Assembly: GCA_947505995.1 (NCBI GenBank)
Contig: CANNNB010000042.1
Coordinates: forward strand, 1 to 14,202
Direction: 5' to 3'
DNA length: 14,202 nt
Source of the DNA: Comamonadaceae bacterium
GTDB lineage: Bacteria; Pseudomonadota; Gammaproteobacteria; Burkholderiales; Burkholderiaceae
This document shows, one piece after another, positions 1 to 6,533 of the stretch. The notes beneath the pieces were generated by a model, which was not told the DNA's origin, made no database searches, and was given only the letters and a program-made list of their open reading frames with translations. The position numbers and the translations under genes are program-made. Every line of letters begins with the position of its first letter. The first letter of the stretch is position 1.

Positions 1-594
1 AGACTGAAGCCGTGCCACCACTTCTTTCATGCAATCGGGCTGACGGGCTTTTCGTTGATGGGTTTGCCAAGCGCCCAGCTGTGCATTGAGGTAGTCAAGG
101 GGCAAGCCCAGCAATCCTGGTACGTTGGCTTGTACGCCGGTAAGCTTCGTGCCATGACAAGCAGTGCAAGCAGGCACGTCTTTCGCGGCATCACCTTCTA
201 AGGCCAGTTGTTTGCCACGTTTTAATGCTTGAGCAGAGACCCTATCGCTGGGCATGGCGGGGGCTGGGTAGGGCAGTTTTAAGTTGGCAAAGTGCTGAGC
301 TATCTCTAGAAGGTAAGCGTCAGACAAAGGGTCGACCAAGCGCGTCATTAAGTTGTAGTGGCGCTTGCCTTCTTGGAAGTTTTTGAGTTGATTGAACAAG
401 TAGCCCGCAGGCTTGCCGGCCAGTCTGGGGTAATAACCATCAGGACCCGCTTTGCCTTGATCGCCATGGCAGGCAGTACACGCGCGGGTTCTTTCCGCCA
501 TGTCGTCTTTGAAGTCTTTTCCTTGGCCCCACGCCATCGGCTCGAAGAAAATGCAGACCATGATAGTCAACCAAGCAAGCTTTCCGAATTTCAT
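1..594 (-). CDS. Dihaem cytochrome c, c4-like (3' end beyond window)
   Basis: An open frame runs from an ATG at 594 to the window edge (198 codons, no stop), so the C-terminus is missing. Residues 1-23 form a signal peptide: Lys at 2 and 5, a hydrophobic core, and an Ala-Trp-Gly ending that fits signal peptidase I. Two CTACH haem-binding motifs lie at residues 39-43 and 143-147, about 104 apart, as in two fused class I cytochrome domains. Met83 is a candidate axial ligand of the first haem. By family this is a periplasmic electron carrier of the cytochrome c4/c553 type that passes electrons towards a terminal oxidase or another periplasmic partner. No Shine-Dalgarno is obvious before the ATG. 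A weak promoter match lies upstream (687-716). Haem attachment and secretion are sure from the motifs; the partner is unknown because the downstream genes are not visible. Confidence 0.9.
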   Translation of the reverse strand, partial: MKFGKLAWLTIMVCIFFEPMAWGQGKDFKDDMAERTRACTACHGDQGKAGPDGYYPRLAGKPAGYLFNQLKNFQEGKRHYNLMTRLVDPLSDAYLLEIAQHFANLKLPYPAPAMPSDRVSAQALKRGKQLALEGDAAKDVPACTACHGTKLTGVQANVPGLLGLPLDYLNAQLGAWQTHQRKARQPDCMKEVVARLQS

Positions 595-686
595 AGGAAG
601 CTTTGAGATGTGAGTCAGAAAAGGGAGGAAAAACATGTTTAAAAGTTAGCCTGAAAGAATGCTTTTTAGGGCCTGTTTCATCCTTA

Positions 687-716
687 AGCATAGAAGATTC
701 CCAGTTCAAGCGACAA
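687..716 (-). promoter_or_regulatory. Possible sigma70-like promoter for the cytochrome gene
   Basis: On the minus strand, TTGTCG (711-716) and TATGCT (687-692) are separated by 18 nt. Each matches four of six consensus bases. It would place transcription start some 85 nt before the cytochrome ATG. This is a pattern match only, in a 154-bp divergent intergenic region (595-748) that must hold promoters for both the cytochrome and the acetyltransferase. No clear inverted-repeat operator was seen in this region. Confidence 0.25.
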
Positions 717-748
717 TCTAGGGTTTTGAGACTCTAACATTGACCGAT

Positions 749-1267
749 ATGTCCGATTTTGAAGTTCGATTTGCTACCAAGAAAGAAGCTGCCGATGTGG
801 CGCAATTGCACCTCCTTGCCAGCCGCGCGGCCTATGCGGGCCAAGTGCCCGAAGCGCATTGGGATGCCACGCCCATGGCCAAGCGCGTGTCTTACTGGAA
901 AGAGGCCATTGAATATGGTGAGCCCCAGGTGTTGGTGGCTCTGGAAGGTGACAGCGTTGTGGGTTTTGTAGGGTATGACCGCTCTCGCGACCCTAAATCT
1001 AAAAACACCATGGGTGAAATTTGGGCCATTTATGCTGACCCCGATCGATTGGGCGAGGGCGTCGGTTTGGCGCTGTGGGATGCGGCCCGCGAAGGCCTGC
1101 TAGAAGAAGATTGCACCGATGTCACCATTTGGGTCCCTTTGTTGAATGAGCGCACAGTTCGTTTTCACGAACTGGCAGGCTTCAAGCGTGAAATGAACAC
1201 GGCACGCACAGTACCCATCGGCACAGTGAAAGTGGAAGAAGTTCGAATGAAGCGTTCTTTGACTTAA
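749..1267 (+). CDS. GNAT family N-acetyltransferase
   Basis: 172 residues from the ATG at 749; an in-frame TTG at 740 would add three residues and cannot be excluded, since neither start has a strong ribosome binding site. The chain has the GNAT fold pattern: an N-terminal strand-helix (FEVRFATKKEAADVAQL), a central beta strand, then acetyl-CoA-binding motif A, IWAIYADPDRLGEGVGLAL, with the LGEGVG pyrophosphate loop near residue 105. The C-terminal part (NERTVRFHELAGFKRE) is the typical motif B region, where a bulged strand and Tyr/Phe face the cofactor. It should acetylate an amine on a small molecule or protein; the substrate cannot be read from the sequence. The dusC ATG follows 12 nt after the stop on the same strand, so the two are probably cotranscribed, but that does not prove a tRNA-related role. 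Confidence 0.88.
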   Translation: MSDFEVRFATKKEAADVAQLHLLASRAAYAGQVPEAHWDATPMAKRVSYWKEAIEYGEPQVLVALEGDSVVGFVGYDRSRDPKSKNTMGEIWAIYADPDRLGEGVGLALWDAAREGLLEEDCTDVTIWVPLLNERTVRFHELAGFKREMNTARTVPIGTVKVEEVRMKRSLT

Positions 1268-1279
1268 ACATTGGCTTCA

Positions 1280-2290
1280 ATGAAAATTTTGTTGGCCCCC
1301 ATGGAAGGGCTGTTGGACCACAGCCTGCGTGACACGCTCACTCGTGTGGGCGGCATTGATTTGTGTGTGTCTGAATTTATTCGAGTGACAGATGCGGTGC
1401 TACCAAAAAGAGCTTTTTACCGAGTGGTACCAGAGTTGTTGAACCAAAGTCAAACACACGCGGGCGTGCCAGTCAGGACGCAATTGTTAGGTTCTGACCC
1501 TGAAATTTTGGCGGCCAATGCGGCTCGTTTGGCCAGGTTGAATCCGGCGGGCATTGATTTGAATTTTGGCTGCCCTGCTAAAACAGTCAATCGCCACCGA
1601 GGCGGTGCGGTGCTTCTTGATGAGCCCGAATTGATTGGTCAAATTGTGTCGGCAGTGCGACGAGCTGTGCCTGTCAATGTGCCGGTCTCCGCCAAAATGC
1701 GTTTGGGTTTTAACGATGATTCAAGGGCTGAAGATTGCGCGCAAGCCATCGAGTCCGCTGGCGCAGATCAGTTGGTGGTACATGCGCGAACGAAAGCACA
1801 TGGGTATAGACCACCTGCATACTGGGATCGCATTGCCGATGTGCGTCGGTGTGTGAAATTACCCATGGTGGCCAATGGTGAAATTTGGACCGTGGCCGAT
1901 GCCATCCGCTGTCGTGAAGTCACGGGCTGCAATGACATCATGATTGGCCGCGGAATGGTGAACAATCCTGGGCTGGCATTGGAAATTAAATTTCATGATG
2001 CACAAGCGCAGGGCATGTCATTGGCTGATATGCCGCACAAATTTTCTTGGCAGCAGTTGTGGCCCTTGCTGAGTGTGTTTTGGATGCGCATGAGTTTGCA
2101 TGTTGCGCCGCGCCATCGCTCTGGTCGCTTGAAACAATGGCTTAATTACTTGCGTCGGCACTACCCTGAAGCGCAGCAAGCATTTGACACACTCAGGCCG
2201 GTGCAAGACCCTAAGGTGTTGGAGGCGTGGTTGTCGCAGCCGCTTGTAAAATTTGAGCGGCAACCTCAATTTGAAGCGCTTGCAAGCTAG
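1280..2290 (+). CDS. dusC: tRNA-dihydrouridine(16) synthase DusC
   Basis: 336 residues from ATG 1280; a TTG at 1271 would give a 339-residue form, but the family begins with the strand MKILLAPMEG found here. DusC is an FMN enzyme that reduces uridine 16 in the D-loop of tRNA using NADPH. The N-terminal TIM barrel shows the APMEG loop (residues 6-10) and the catalytic loop NFGCPAKTVNRHRGG, with the active-site cysteine at residue 98, the same position as in E. coli DusC. Further family marks are SAKMRLG, the VHARTK flavin-contact segment and NGEI, GRG near the phosphate site. The C-terminal helical region (from about residue 250, QQLWPLLSVFW) is the tRNA-binding domain. The opening sequence MEGLLD and lack of the DusA and DusB signatures favour DusC. 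The last 80 nt overlap the convergent HPt gene. Confidence 0.93.
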   Translation: MKILLAPMEGLLDHSLRDTLTRVGGIDLCVSEFIRVTDAVLPKRAFYRVVPELLNQSQTHAGVPVRTQLLGSDPEILAANAARLARLNPAGIDLNFGCPAKTVNRHRGGAVLLDEPELIGQIVSAVRRAVPVNVPVSAKMRLGFNDDSRAEDCAQAIESAGADQLVVHARTKAHGYRPPAYWDRIADVRRCVKLPMVANGEIWTVADAIRCREVTGCNDIMIGRGMVNNPGLALEIKFHDAQAQGMSLADMPHKFSWQQLWPLLSVFWMRMSLHVAPRHRSGRLKQWLNYLRRHYPEAQQAFDTLRPVQDPKVLEAWLSQPLVKFERQPQFEALAS

Positions 2291-2597
2291 CTTGTAAGAT
2301 TTCACTGGCAGAGAGAGCAGCAGCTTGCCCTTGGTCTGAAGAAATTTGTTTGCACAAGCCTTCAGTGCGCGTAATTTCAGCCACCAATGCGTCTTGGCAA
2401 AACACAGGCGCAAAGCCTTTCAGTTGATGCCAAATTTTTTGTAAAACTTCAAAGTTGCGATTTTGAATGGCGCTGGCAATAAGAGGGTCGTCAGTGAGAA
2501 GTGTGCTGTTGAGCGTGGCCAACAATTGGTGAGCGCTTTTGGCATCCCCCAAGTAACCGATGGCTTTTTCCACAGACAAAAAGCGATATCCTGTCAT
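2211..2597 (-). CDS. Small stand-alone HPt (histidine phosphotransfer) domain protein
   Basis: 128 residues, ATG at 2597, 3 nt after the Nudix stop codon, so almost certainly cotranscribed with it. The central part reads like an HPt four-helix bundle: a helix ending DDPLIASAIQNRNFEVLQKI, then the signature WHQLKGFAPVF with the phosphorylatable histidine at residue 57 followed by LKG, then a third helix (DALVAEITRTEGLCKQI) of the usual length. In HPt proteins this histidine relays phosphate between receiver domains, often within hybrid histidine-kinase phosphorelays. The tail from about residue 95 is Ala/Gln-rich and ends TTTPPTP; it is encoded inside the 3' end of dusC on the other strand. 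No kinase or receiver gene lies in the window, so its partner must be elsewhere. The assignment rests on one motif plus helix pattern; a decayed or pseudo-HPt cannot be excluded. Confidence 0.72.
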   Translation of the reverse strand: MTGYRFLSVEKAIGYLGDAKSAHQLLATLNSTLLTDDPLIASAIQNRNFEVLQKIWHQLKGFAPVFCQDALVAEITRTEGLCKQISSDQGQAAALSASEILQASLQALQIEVAAQILQAAATTTPPTP

Positions 2598-2600
2598 GCT

Positions 2601-3386
2601 CTACAACTTGCCATGAAGCAGGGCGGCCAAACCACCTTCCGGTTCAAAGCGCTTGTTTCTAAAGTGCAGGCGTGAGGGGCCTGGAAGGGCGCGCTGCTGA
2701 ACGGGGTGTCTCGGATCTCCAGGATAGCAAATGACCCGCATGCCTTCCACATCAAAGGGTTCTGGTTGAATCACAGGAGGGGTGCGCAGCGCCGCATCTT
2801 CTAGGGCATGATCGACCGAGTTAAAAATACTCAAGTGTGACAAGCTCATAATTTGCGGCGGAGCCAACAGTATTTCTCCCGCCCAATATTGCAACAGAGC
2901 CTGCCTGGGTGTTGCCCACAAAACTTCGGTGGTTTCATGATTGTCCTGAACAGCAGTTTGCGCATCGGGTGCTCTTGCTAAAAAGAAACGTGTGTCAAAG
3001 CGCTTAGACATCATGGAAGGCATGCGAGGCGTGATCCAACGCGACCAGGGTCGCAAGTCAGTGCACCTGAGTTGTAAGCCACATTCCTCTTGGGCTTCTC
3101 GCAAGGCAGCTACGAACAAACTGGCGGCATGCTCATGGGCAATGTCTGGCTCGCCGAGTTGTGCATGCAACGCTGAAATGGGTTGATCTAAGCTGTTCAA
3201 AGCACTTGGGCTGGCATCGGCCTCATCTCGCTTTCCACCTGGAAAAACAAATGCCCCACCCAAATCCTTCGAATCTGTATGGCGTTTAAGCAACAAAACT
3301 TCCAAGCCCAATGAACCCTCGCGCAGCACCAAAACGGTGGCAGCATCACGCGGCGGAGTGTCAACGATTTGGGAGGTGATTTGCAT
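2601..3386 (-). CDS. Nudix hydrolase, NUDT19-like (possible CoA/acyl-CoA diphosphatase)
   Basis: 261 residues from ATG 3386. The N-terminal strand DAATVLVLREG and LLLKRH, then AFVFPGGK (residues 45-52), are typical Nudix features. The Nudix box is split: its glycine is at 51, but the REAQEECGL half (metal-binding glutamates at 97, 100, 101) lies at 96-104, roughly 31 residues further than the G-x5-E-x7-REUXEEXGU spacing. Such an insertion is a known mark of the NUDT19 group, whose mammalian member cleaves CoA and acyl-CoA in peroxisomes. In the position of the first box glutamate there is Asp57. By family it would hydrolyse a nucleoside diphosphate-linked compound, probably CoA-like, in the cytoplasm. 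It is divergent from the acyl-CoA-type SDR (50 bp between starts) and leads a two-gene unit with the HPt protein. No Shine-Dalgarno is seen before the ATG. Confidence 0.85.
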   Translation of the reverse strand: MQITSQIVDTPPRDAATVLVLREGSLGLEVLLLKRHTDSKDLGGAFVFPGGKRDEADASPSALNSLDQPISALHAQLGEPDIAHEHAASLFVAALREAQEECGLQLRCTDLRPWSRWITPRMPSMMSKRFDTRFFLARAPDAQTAVQDNHETTEVLWATPRQALLQYWAGEILLAPPQIMSLSHLSIFNSVDHALEDAALRTPPVIQPEPFDVEGMRVICYPGDPRHPVQQRALPGPSRLHFRNKRFEPEGGLAALLHGKL

Positions 3387-3408
3387 GAGGGATTAAATTG
3401 AGTAATAT
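3381..3408 (+). promoter_or_regulatory. Possible promoter for the SDR gene
   Basis: TTGCAT (3381-3386) and TAATAT (3403-3408) are 16 nt apart, with three and four consensus matches. It sits in the 50-bp gap between the divergent Nudix and SDR genes and overlaps the Nudix start codon. With so little room, the promoters of the two genes must overlap, so their transcription may be mutually exclusive. The gene also has a clear Shine-Dalgarno, GAGGA at 3426-3430, 6 nt before its ATG. Confidence 0.25.
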
Positions 3409-3436
3409 CGCAAGGCTATCAGATTGAGGAAACCAA

Positions 3437-4348
3437 ATGAGTATCGATTTTCAAGGACGTGTCGCCATTGTCACAGGTGCCGGTGGCGGGTTGGGCAAAC
3501 AACATGCGCTGGCGCTGGCCAAGCGGGGCGCCAAAGTGGTGGTGAATGACCTTGGGGGCAATGTTCACGGTGAGGGTGGTTCTGTCAGTGCAGCCCAAGC
3601 TGTTGTAGATGAAATCGTTAAGGCGGGTGGAGAAGCGATCGCCAACGGCGCATCTGTGACCGACTACGAAGCAGTCCAGGCCATGGTGAAACAAGCCATG
3701 GACAAATGGGGCCGAGTGGATATCTTGATCAACAACGCCGGTATTTTGCGCGACAAAAGCTTTTCCAAAATGGAAATTGCAGACTTTCGATTGGTCATGG
3801 AAGTTCATGTAATGGGCGCTGTTCATTGCACCAAAGCTGTTTGGTCCATCATGCAGGCTCAAAACTATGGCCGCGTTGTCATGACCACTTCGTCCAGTGG
3901 TCTTTACGGCAATTTCGGCCAAGCCAACTATGGGGCTGCCAAAATGGCATTGGCAGGCATGATGCAAACCCTCGCCATTGAGGGCGAAAAGTACAATATT
4001 CGCGTTAACGCTCTGGCACCTACTGCGGCCACTCGCATGACTGAGGGGTTAATGCCTGAAGCCGTTTTGAAAGCGCTAGAGCCGCAAGCCGTTGTGCCAG
4101 CCATGTTGGTCATGGCGTGTGAAGATGCGCCAAACAGAACCATCATTTGCGCTGGTGCGGGCAGCTTTGAAGTGGCCAATATCACGCTCACGCAAGGTAT
4201 CCATTTGGGTATGTCAGATGACACACCAGAGCAGTTGTTGGCAGCCATGGCGCAAGTGAAAGACCGCCACGGTGAGTTGGTACCAGGCTCGGGTTCAGGT
4301 CAAGGCAGTTTGGAGTTAAGCAAGGCCATGGCAGCCCACAAGGTTTAA
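3437..4348 (+). CDS. SDR oxidoreductase, MFE-2/HSD17B4-like (3R)-hydroxyacyl-CoA dehydrogenase
   Basis: 303 residues, ATG 3437 behind a GAGGA ribosome binding site. It is a classical short-chain dehydrogenase: dinucleotide loop TGAGGGLG (13-20), Asp38 at the end of the second strand pointing to NAD+ rather than NADP+, NNAG (99-102), and the catalytic Ser152, Tyr165 and Lys169 in the NYGAAK stretch. The segment VNDLGGNVHGEGGS with its long loop after strand 2, the AGGEA/NGASVTD region and LAPTAATRMTE closely resemble the dehydrogenase domain of peroxisomal multifunctional enzyme type 2, which oxidises (3R)-hydroxyacyl-CoA in beta-oxidation. Here the domain stands alone, without the hydratase and SCP2 domains, and ends in a Gly/Ser-rich linker-like stretch (PGSGSGQGS). 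Exact chain-length or steroid specificity cannot be read. The stop codon overlaps that of the convergent xth gene. Confidence 0.88.
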   Translation: MSIDFQGRVAIVTGAGGGLGKQHALALAKRGAKVVVNDLGGNVHGEGGSVSAAQAVVDEIVKAGGEAIANGASVTDYEAVQAMVKQAMDKWGRVDILINNAGILRDKSFSKMEIADFRLVMEVHVMGAVHCTKAVWSIMQAQNYGRVVMTTSSSGLYGNFGQANYGAAKMALAGMMQTLAIEGEKYNIRVNALAPTAATRMTEGLMPEAVLKALEPQAVVPAMLVMACEDAPNRTIICAGAGSFEVANITLTQGIHLGMSDDTPEQLLAAMAQVKDRHGELVPGSGSGQGSLELSKAMAAHKV

Positions 4349-5130
4349 CTCAGTGTGAGTACCACGGGGGTGTGATCGCTTGGTCTCTCGTTTTTCCGTG
4401 GCAATTTGTCGATCACGCAGCCTGTGGCGCAAGCCTTGAGTGCGTCTGTGATCAAAATATGATCGATGCGCATACCGCGGTTTCGTTTGAAACCAAAGTC
4501 GCGGTAGTCCCACCAGCTAAAGCTCTTTTCGGGTTGCTCAAACAATCTAAAGCTGTCGTGCAAACCCAATTGAATCAAGCTGTTCAGATGCTCGCGCTCT
4601 TCGGGTGTGCAGTGAATGGTGCCCGCCAAACCCACAGGGTCCCAAACATCCAGATCGTCAAAGGTGATGTTGTAGTCGCCCATCAATGCCAGCTTGGGGT
4701 AGCCTGTCATCTCTTGCTTAACCCACTGGTGTAATGCCGCGAGCCAACGCATTTTGTAAGCGAACTTGTCACTGTCAGGGGCTTGGCCATTTGGAAAATA
4801 GCCACCGATCACACGCACATCGCCGAAAGTGGCAGTGATCACGCGCGACATGTCATCTTCAAATCCCGGGATATTTTTGACGACCTGTGTGCCTTCGCTG
4901 CGAGAAATGAGCGCCACACCGTTGTAGGTTTTTTGACCAAACCATTGCGCGTGATAACCCGCTTCAGTGAAGGCTGCATGTGGAAACTTGTCGTCGGTCA
5001 ATTTAAGTTCTTGCAAAGCAAGCACGTCGATAGCGTGTTCAGAGCCGAGCGACTCTTGGGCCTTCAACCAGTCAATAACCTGAGGGCCTCGCACCGTGAG
5101 AGAGTTGACATTCCAAGTGGCAAGTTTCAT
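4345..5130 (-). CDS. xth: Exodeoxyribonuclease III / AP endonuclease
   Basis: 261 residues, the usual size of the ExoIII (Xth/ExoA) family within the endonuclease/exonuclease/phosphatase fold. The enzyme cuts DNA 5' of abasic sites and removes 3' blocking groups and nucleotides from duplex DNA, using Mg2+ in base excision repair. Expected residues are all present: Asn8 in TWNVNS, the metal ligand Glu41 in LQELK, Tyr111, Asp152 and Asn154 in GDYN, Asp223 in RIDHIL, and the Asp252-His253 pair in SDHTPV. A short insertion (AQESLGSEHAID) precedes the LQELK strand compared with the E. coli enzyme. It is the last gene of a thyA-folA-xth unit, 16 nt after folA, linking thymidylate supply and repair. 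The 3' end meets the SDR gene tail to tail, sharing the TTAA sequence. Confidence 0.93.
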   Translation of the reverse strand: MKLATWNVNSLTVRGPQVIDWLKAQESLGSEHAIDVLALQELKLTDDKFPHAAFTEAGYHAQWFGQKTYNGVALISRSEGTQVVKNIPGFEDDMSRVITATFGDVRVIGGYFPNGQAPDSDKFAYKMRWLAALHQWVKQEMTGYPKLALMGDYNITFDDLDVWDPVGLAGTIHCTPEEREHLNSLIQLGLHDSFRLFEQPEKSFSWWDYRDFGFKRNRGMRIDHILITDALKACATGCVIDKLPRKNERPSDHTPVVLTLS

Positions 5131-5146
5131 GGCAATCTATCGACTT

Positions 5147-5647
5147 TCAAACAAGCCGTTGGTAAGTGACAAAACTGAATTTCAAACCAGACGCTGCTGT
5201 GTGTGAGTCGCGAGTTGTTTCGTGCCAAGTTCCATCTAGCGAAGGTGCGTAGGCATCACCCGCAAAATCTTGTTCAATTTCAGTGACCACGGCCTCGTCG
5301 GCGATGGCGACTGCTTGGGCATAAATATCGGCGCCGCCCATGACCCACAAGTCTTTGCCCTCTGGGCAATGCGCCAGTGCCAAAGTGATACCTTCTGCCA
5401 GCGAATGCACCACATGTGCGCCCTCTGCACGCCAATCAATTTGACGCGTCAACACCAAATTGGCTCTGCCTGGAAGAGGCCTAAATTTGGCGGGAATAGA
5501 TTCCCATGTTTTTCGGCCCATCAGCACGGGGCAGCCCAATGTGCTGCGTTTGAAATGAGCCAAGTCTTCAGGCAGGTGCCAAGGCATTTGATTGTTCAAG
5601 CCAATGACACCATTGGCGGCGCGCGCGTAAATGAGCTTGAGCTTCAT
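5147..5647 (-). CDS. folA: Dihydrofolate reductase
   Basis: 166 residues from the ATG at 5647. An in-frame start at 5683 exists but lies inside thyA and would add 12 residues that the family lacks. DHFR reduces 7,8-dihydrofolate to tetrahydrofolate with NADPH. Visible motifs are ANGVIGLNNQMPWHLPEDL, with Trp23 and the catalytic Asp28 of the substrate pocket, GRKTWES (45-51) for NADPH, LPGRANLVLTR, and VMGGADIY (102-109). Length and motif order are those of chromosomal FolA. The start codon overlaps the thyA stop in TAATG, so translation is probably coupled. This is a functional pairing: thymidylate synthase turns methylene-tetrahydrofolate into dihydrofolate, which FolA regenerates. Confidence 0.96.
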   Translation of the reverse strand: MKLKLIYARAANGVIGLNNQMPWHLPEDLAHFKRSTLGCPVLMGRKTWESIPAKFRPLPGRANLVLTRQIDWRAEGAHVVHSLAEGITLALAHCPEGKDLWVMGGADIYAQAVAIADEAVVTEIEQDFAGDAYAPSLDGTWHETTRDSHTAASGLKFSFVTYQRLV

Positions 5648-6480
5648 TAGACAGCCACCGGTGCCTTGATGGCTGCGTGGCACTGATAGTCGAGCACTTC
5701 AAAGTCTTCGTATTCGTATTCAAAGATAGATGCAGGCTTGCGCTTGATGTTCAAAGTTGGGTAGGCAAATGGCGCTCTGCTAAGTTGCAGCGCAACCTGT
5801 TCTTTGTGGTTGCTATAAACGTGGCAATCACCACCGGTCCAAATAAAATCACCGACATCCAAATCGCATTGCTGCGCCATCATGTGGGTGAGTAAAGCGT
5901 AGCTTGCAATGTTAAAGGGAACACCCAAGAAAATATCAGCGCTGCGTTGGTACAACTGGCAACTGAGTTTGCCTTTGCCGCCTTCTACTTGGGGCGGTGC
6001 CACATAAAACTGAAAAAAAGCATGACAAGGCATGAGCGCCATCTTCGACAACTCGGCGACATTCCAAGCACTCACGATGATGCGGCGTGAATCAGGATTG
6101 GTTTTAAGCGTGCGTATGACGTCTTCAATTTGATCGATGTGTCCACCGTCTGGGGTGGGCCAACTGCGCCATTGCACGCCATAAACAGGGCCAAGATCGC
6201 CGTCTTCGCGCGCCCATTCATCCCAAATGGTGACGCCTCGTTCTCGCAGCCAGTTGTTGTTGCTTGAGCCTGTGAGAAACCACAAGAGTTCTTGGATGAT
6301 GGACCGCAAATGAACTTTTTTGGTGGTCACCAGTGGAAAGCCTTCGTTCAAATCAAAACGCATTTGATGGCCAAACACGCTGGTGGTGCCTGTACCAGTG
6401 CGGTCGGCTTTGAAGACGCCATGGTCGTTCACGTGGCGCATGAAATCTTCGTATTGCGAGCGAATTGGGCGTGTGGTCAT
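5647..6480 (-). CDS. thyA: Thymidylate synthase
   Basis: 277 residues. The enzyme methylates dUMP to dTMP with 5,10-methylene-tetrahydrofolate, yielding dihydrofolate. Seen in the sequence: [19 protein letters not shown] near residue 26 (the Arg that binds phosphate), [22 protein letters not shown], the catalytic cysteine at 152 in [35 protein letters not shown] for dUMP binding, and [10 protein letters not shown]. The chain is some 13 residues longer than the 264-residue E. coli form, through a short insertion after the catalytic cysteine ([12 protein letters not shown]), which is common in this family. ATG 6480 has no evident Shine-Dalgarno. It is the first gene of the thyA-folA-xth unit, separated by 53 bp from the upstream flavoprotein gene on the same strand; that gap is the only place for an own promoter, and I see no strong one there. 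Confidence 0.97.
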   Translation of the reverse strand: MTTRPIRSQYEDFMRHVNDHGVFKADRTGTGTTSVFGHQMRFDLNEGFPLVTTKKVHLRSIIQELLWFLTGSSNNNWLRERGVTIWDEWAREDGDLGPVYGVQWRSWPTPDGGHIDQIEDVIRTLKTNPDSRRIIVSAWNVAELSKMALMPCHAFFQFYVAPPQVEGGKGKLSCQLYQRSADIFLGVPFNIASYALLTHMMAQQCDLDVGDFIWTGGDCHVYSNHKEQVALQLSRAPFAYPTLNIKRKPASIFEYEYEDFEVLDYQCHAAIKAPVAV

Positions 6481-6533
6481 GGGCTGATCAAAATGGGTTG
6501 TTCGACGGCTTTGAATGCAATTTGAGCTGAGGC

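Noticed and set aside
440..709. 89-codon minus-strand frame spanning the cytochrome start
   Set aside because: It is a frame-shifted reading of the cytochrome gene; the haem motifs and signal peptide are in the other frame.
3419..3967. 182-codon open frame on the minus strand across the SDR gene
   Set aside because: It lies antisense to a clear SDR with all motifs; its composition is His/Asn-rich as expected of a shadow and it has no recognisable domain.
4348..4360. Hairpin ACTCA-GTG-TGAGT just after the SDR stop as a terminator
   Set aside because: The stem has only 5 bp, no T-run follows on either strand, and it lies within the xth coding end.
5648..5683. Extended start for folA inside thyA
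   Set aside because: It adds 12 residues that the DHFR family lacks, and the TAATG overlap gives a natural coupled start.
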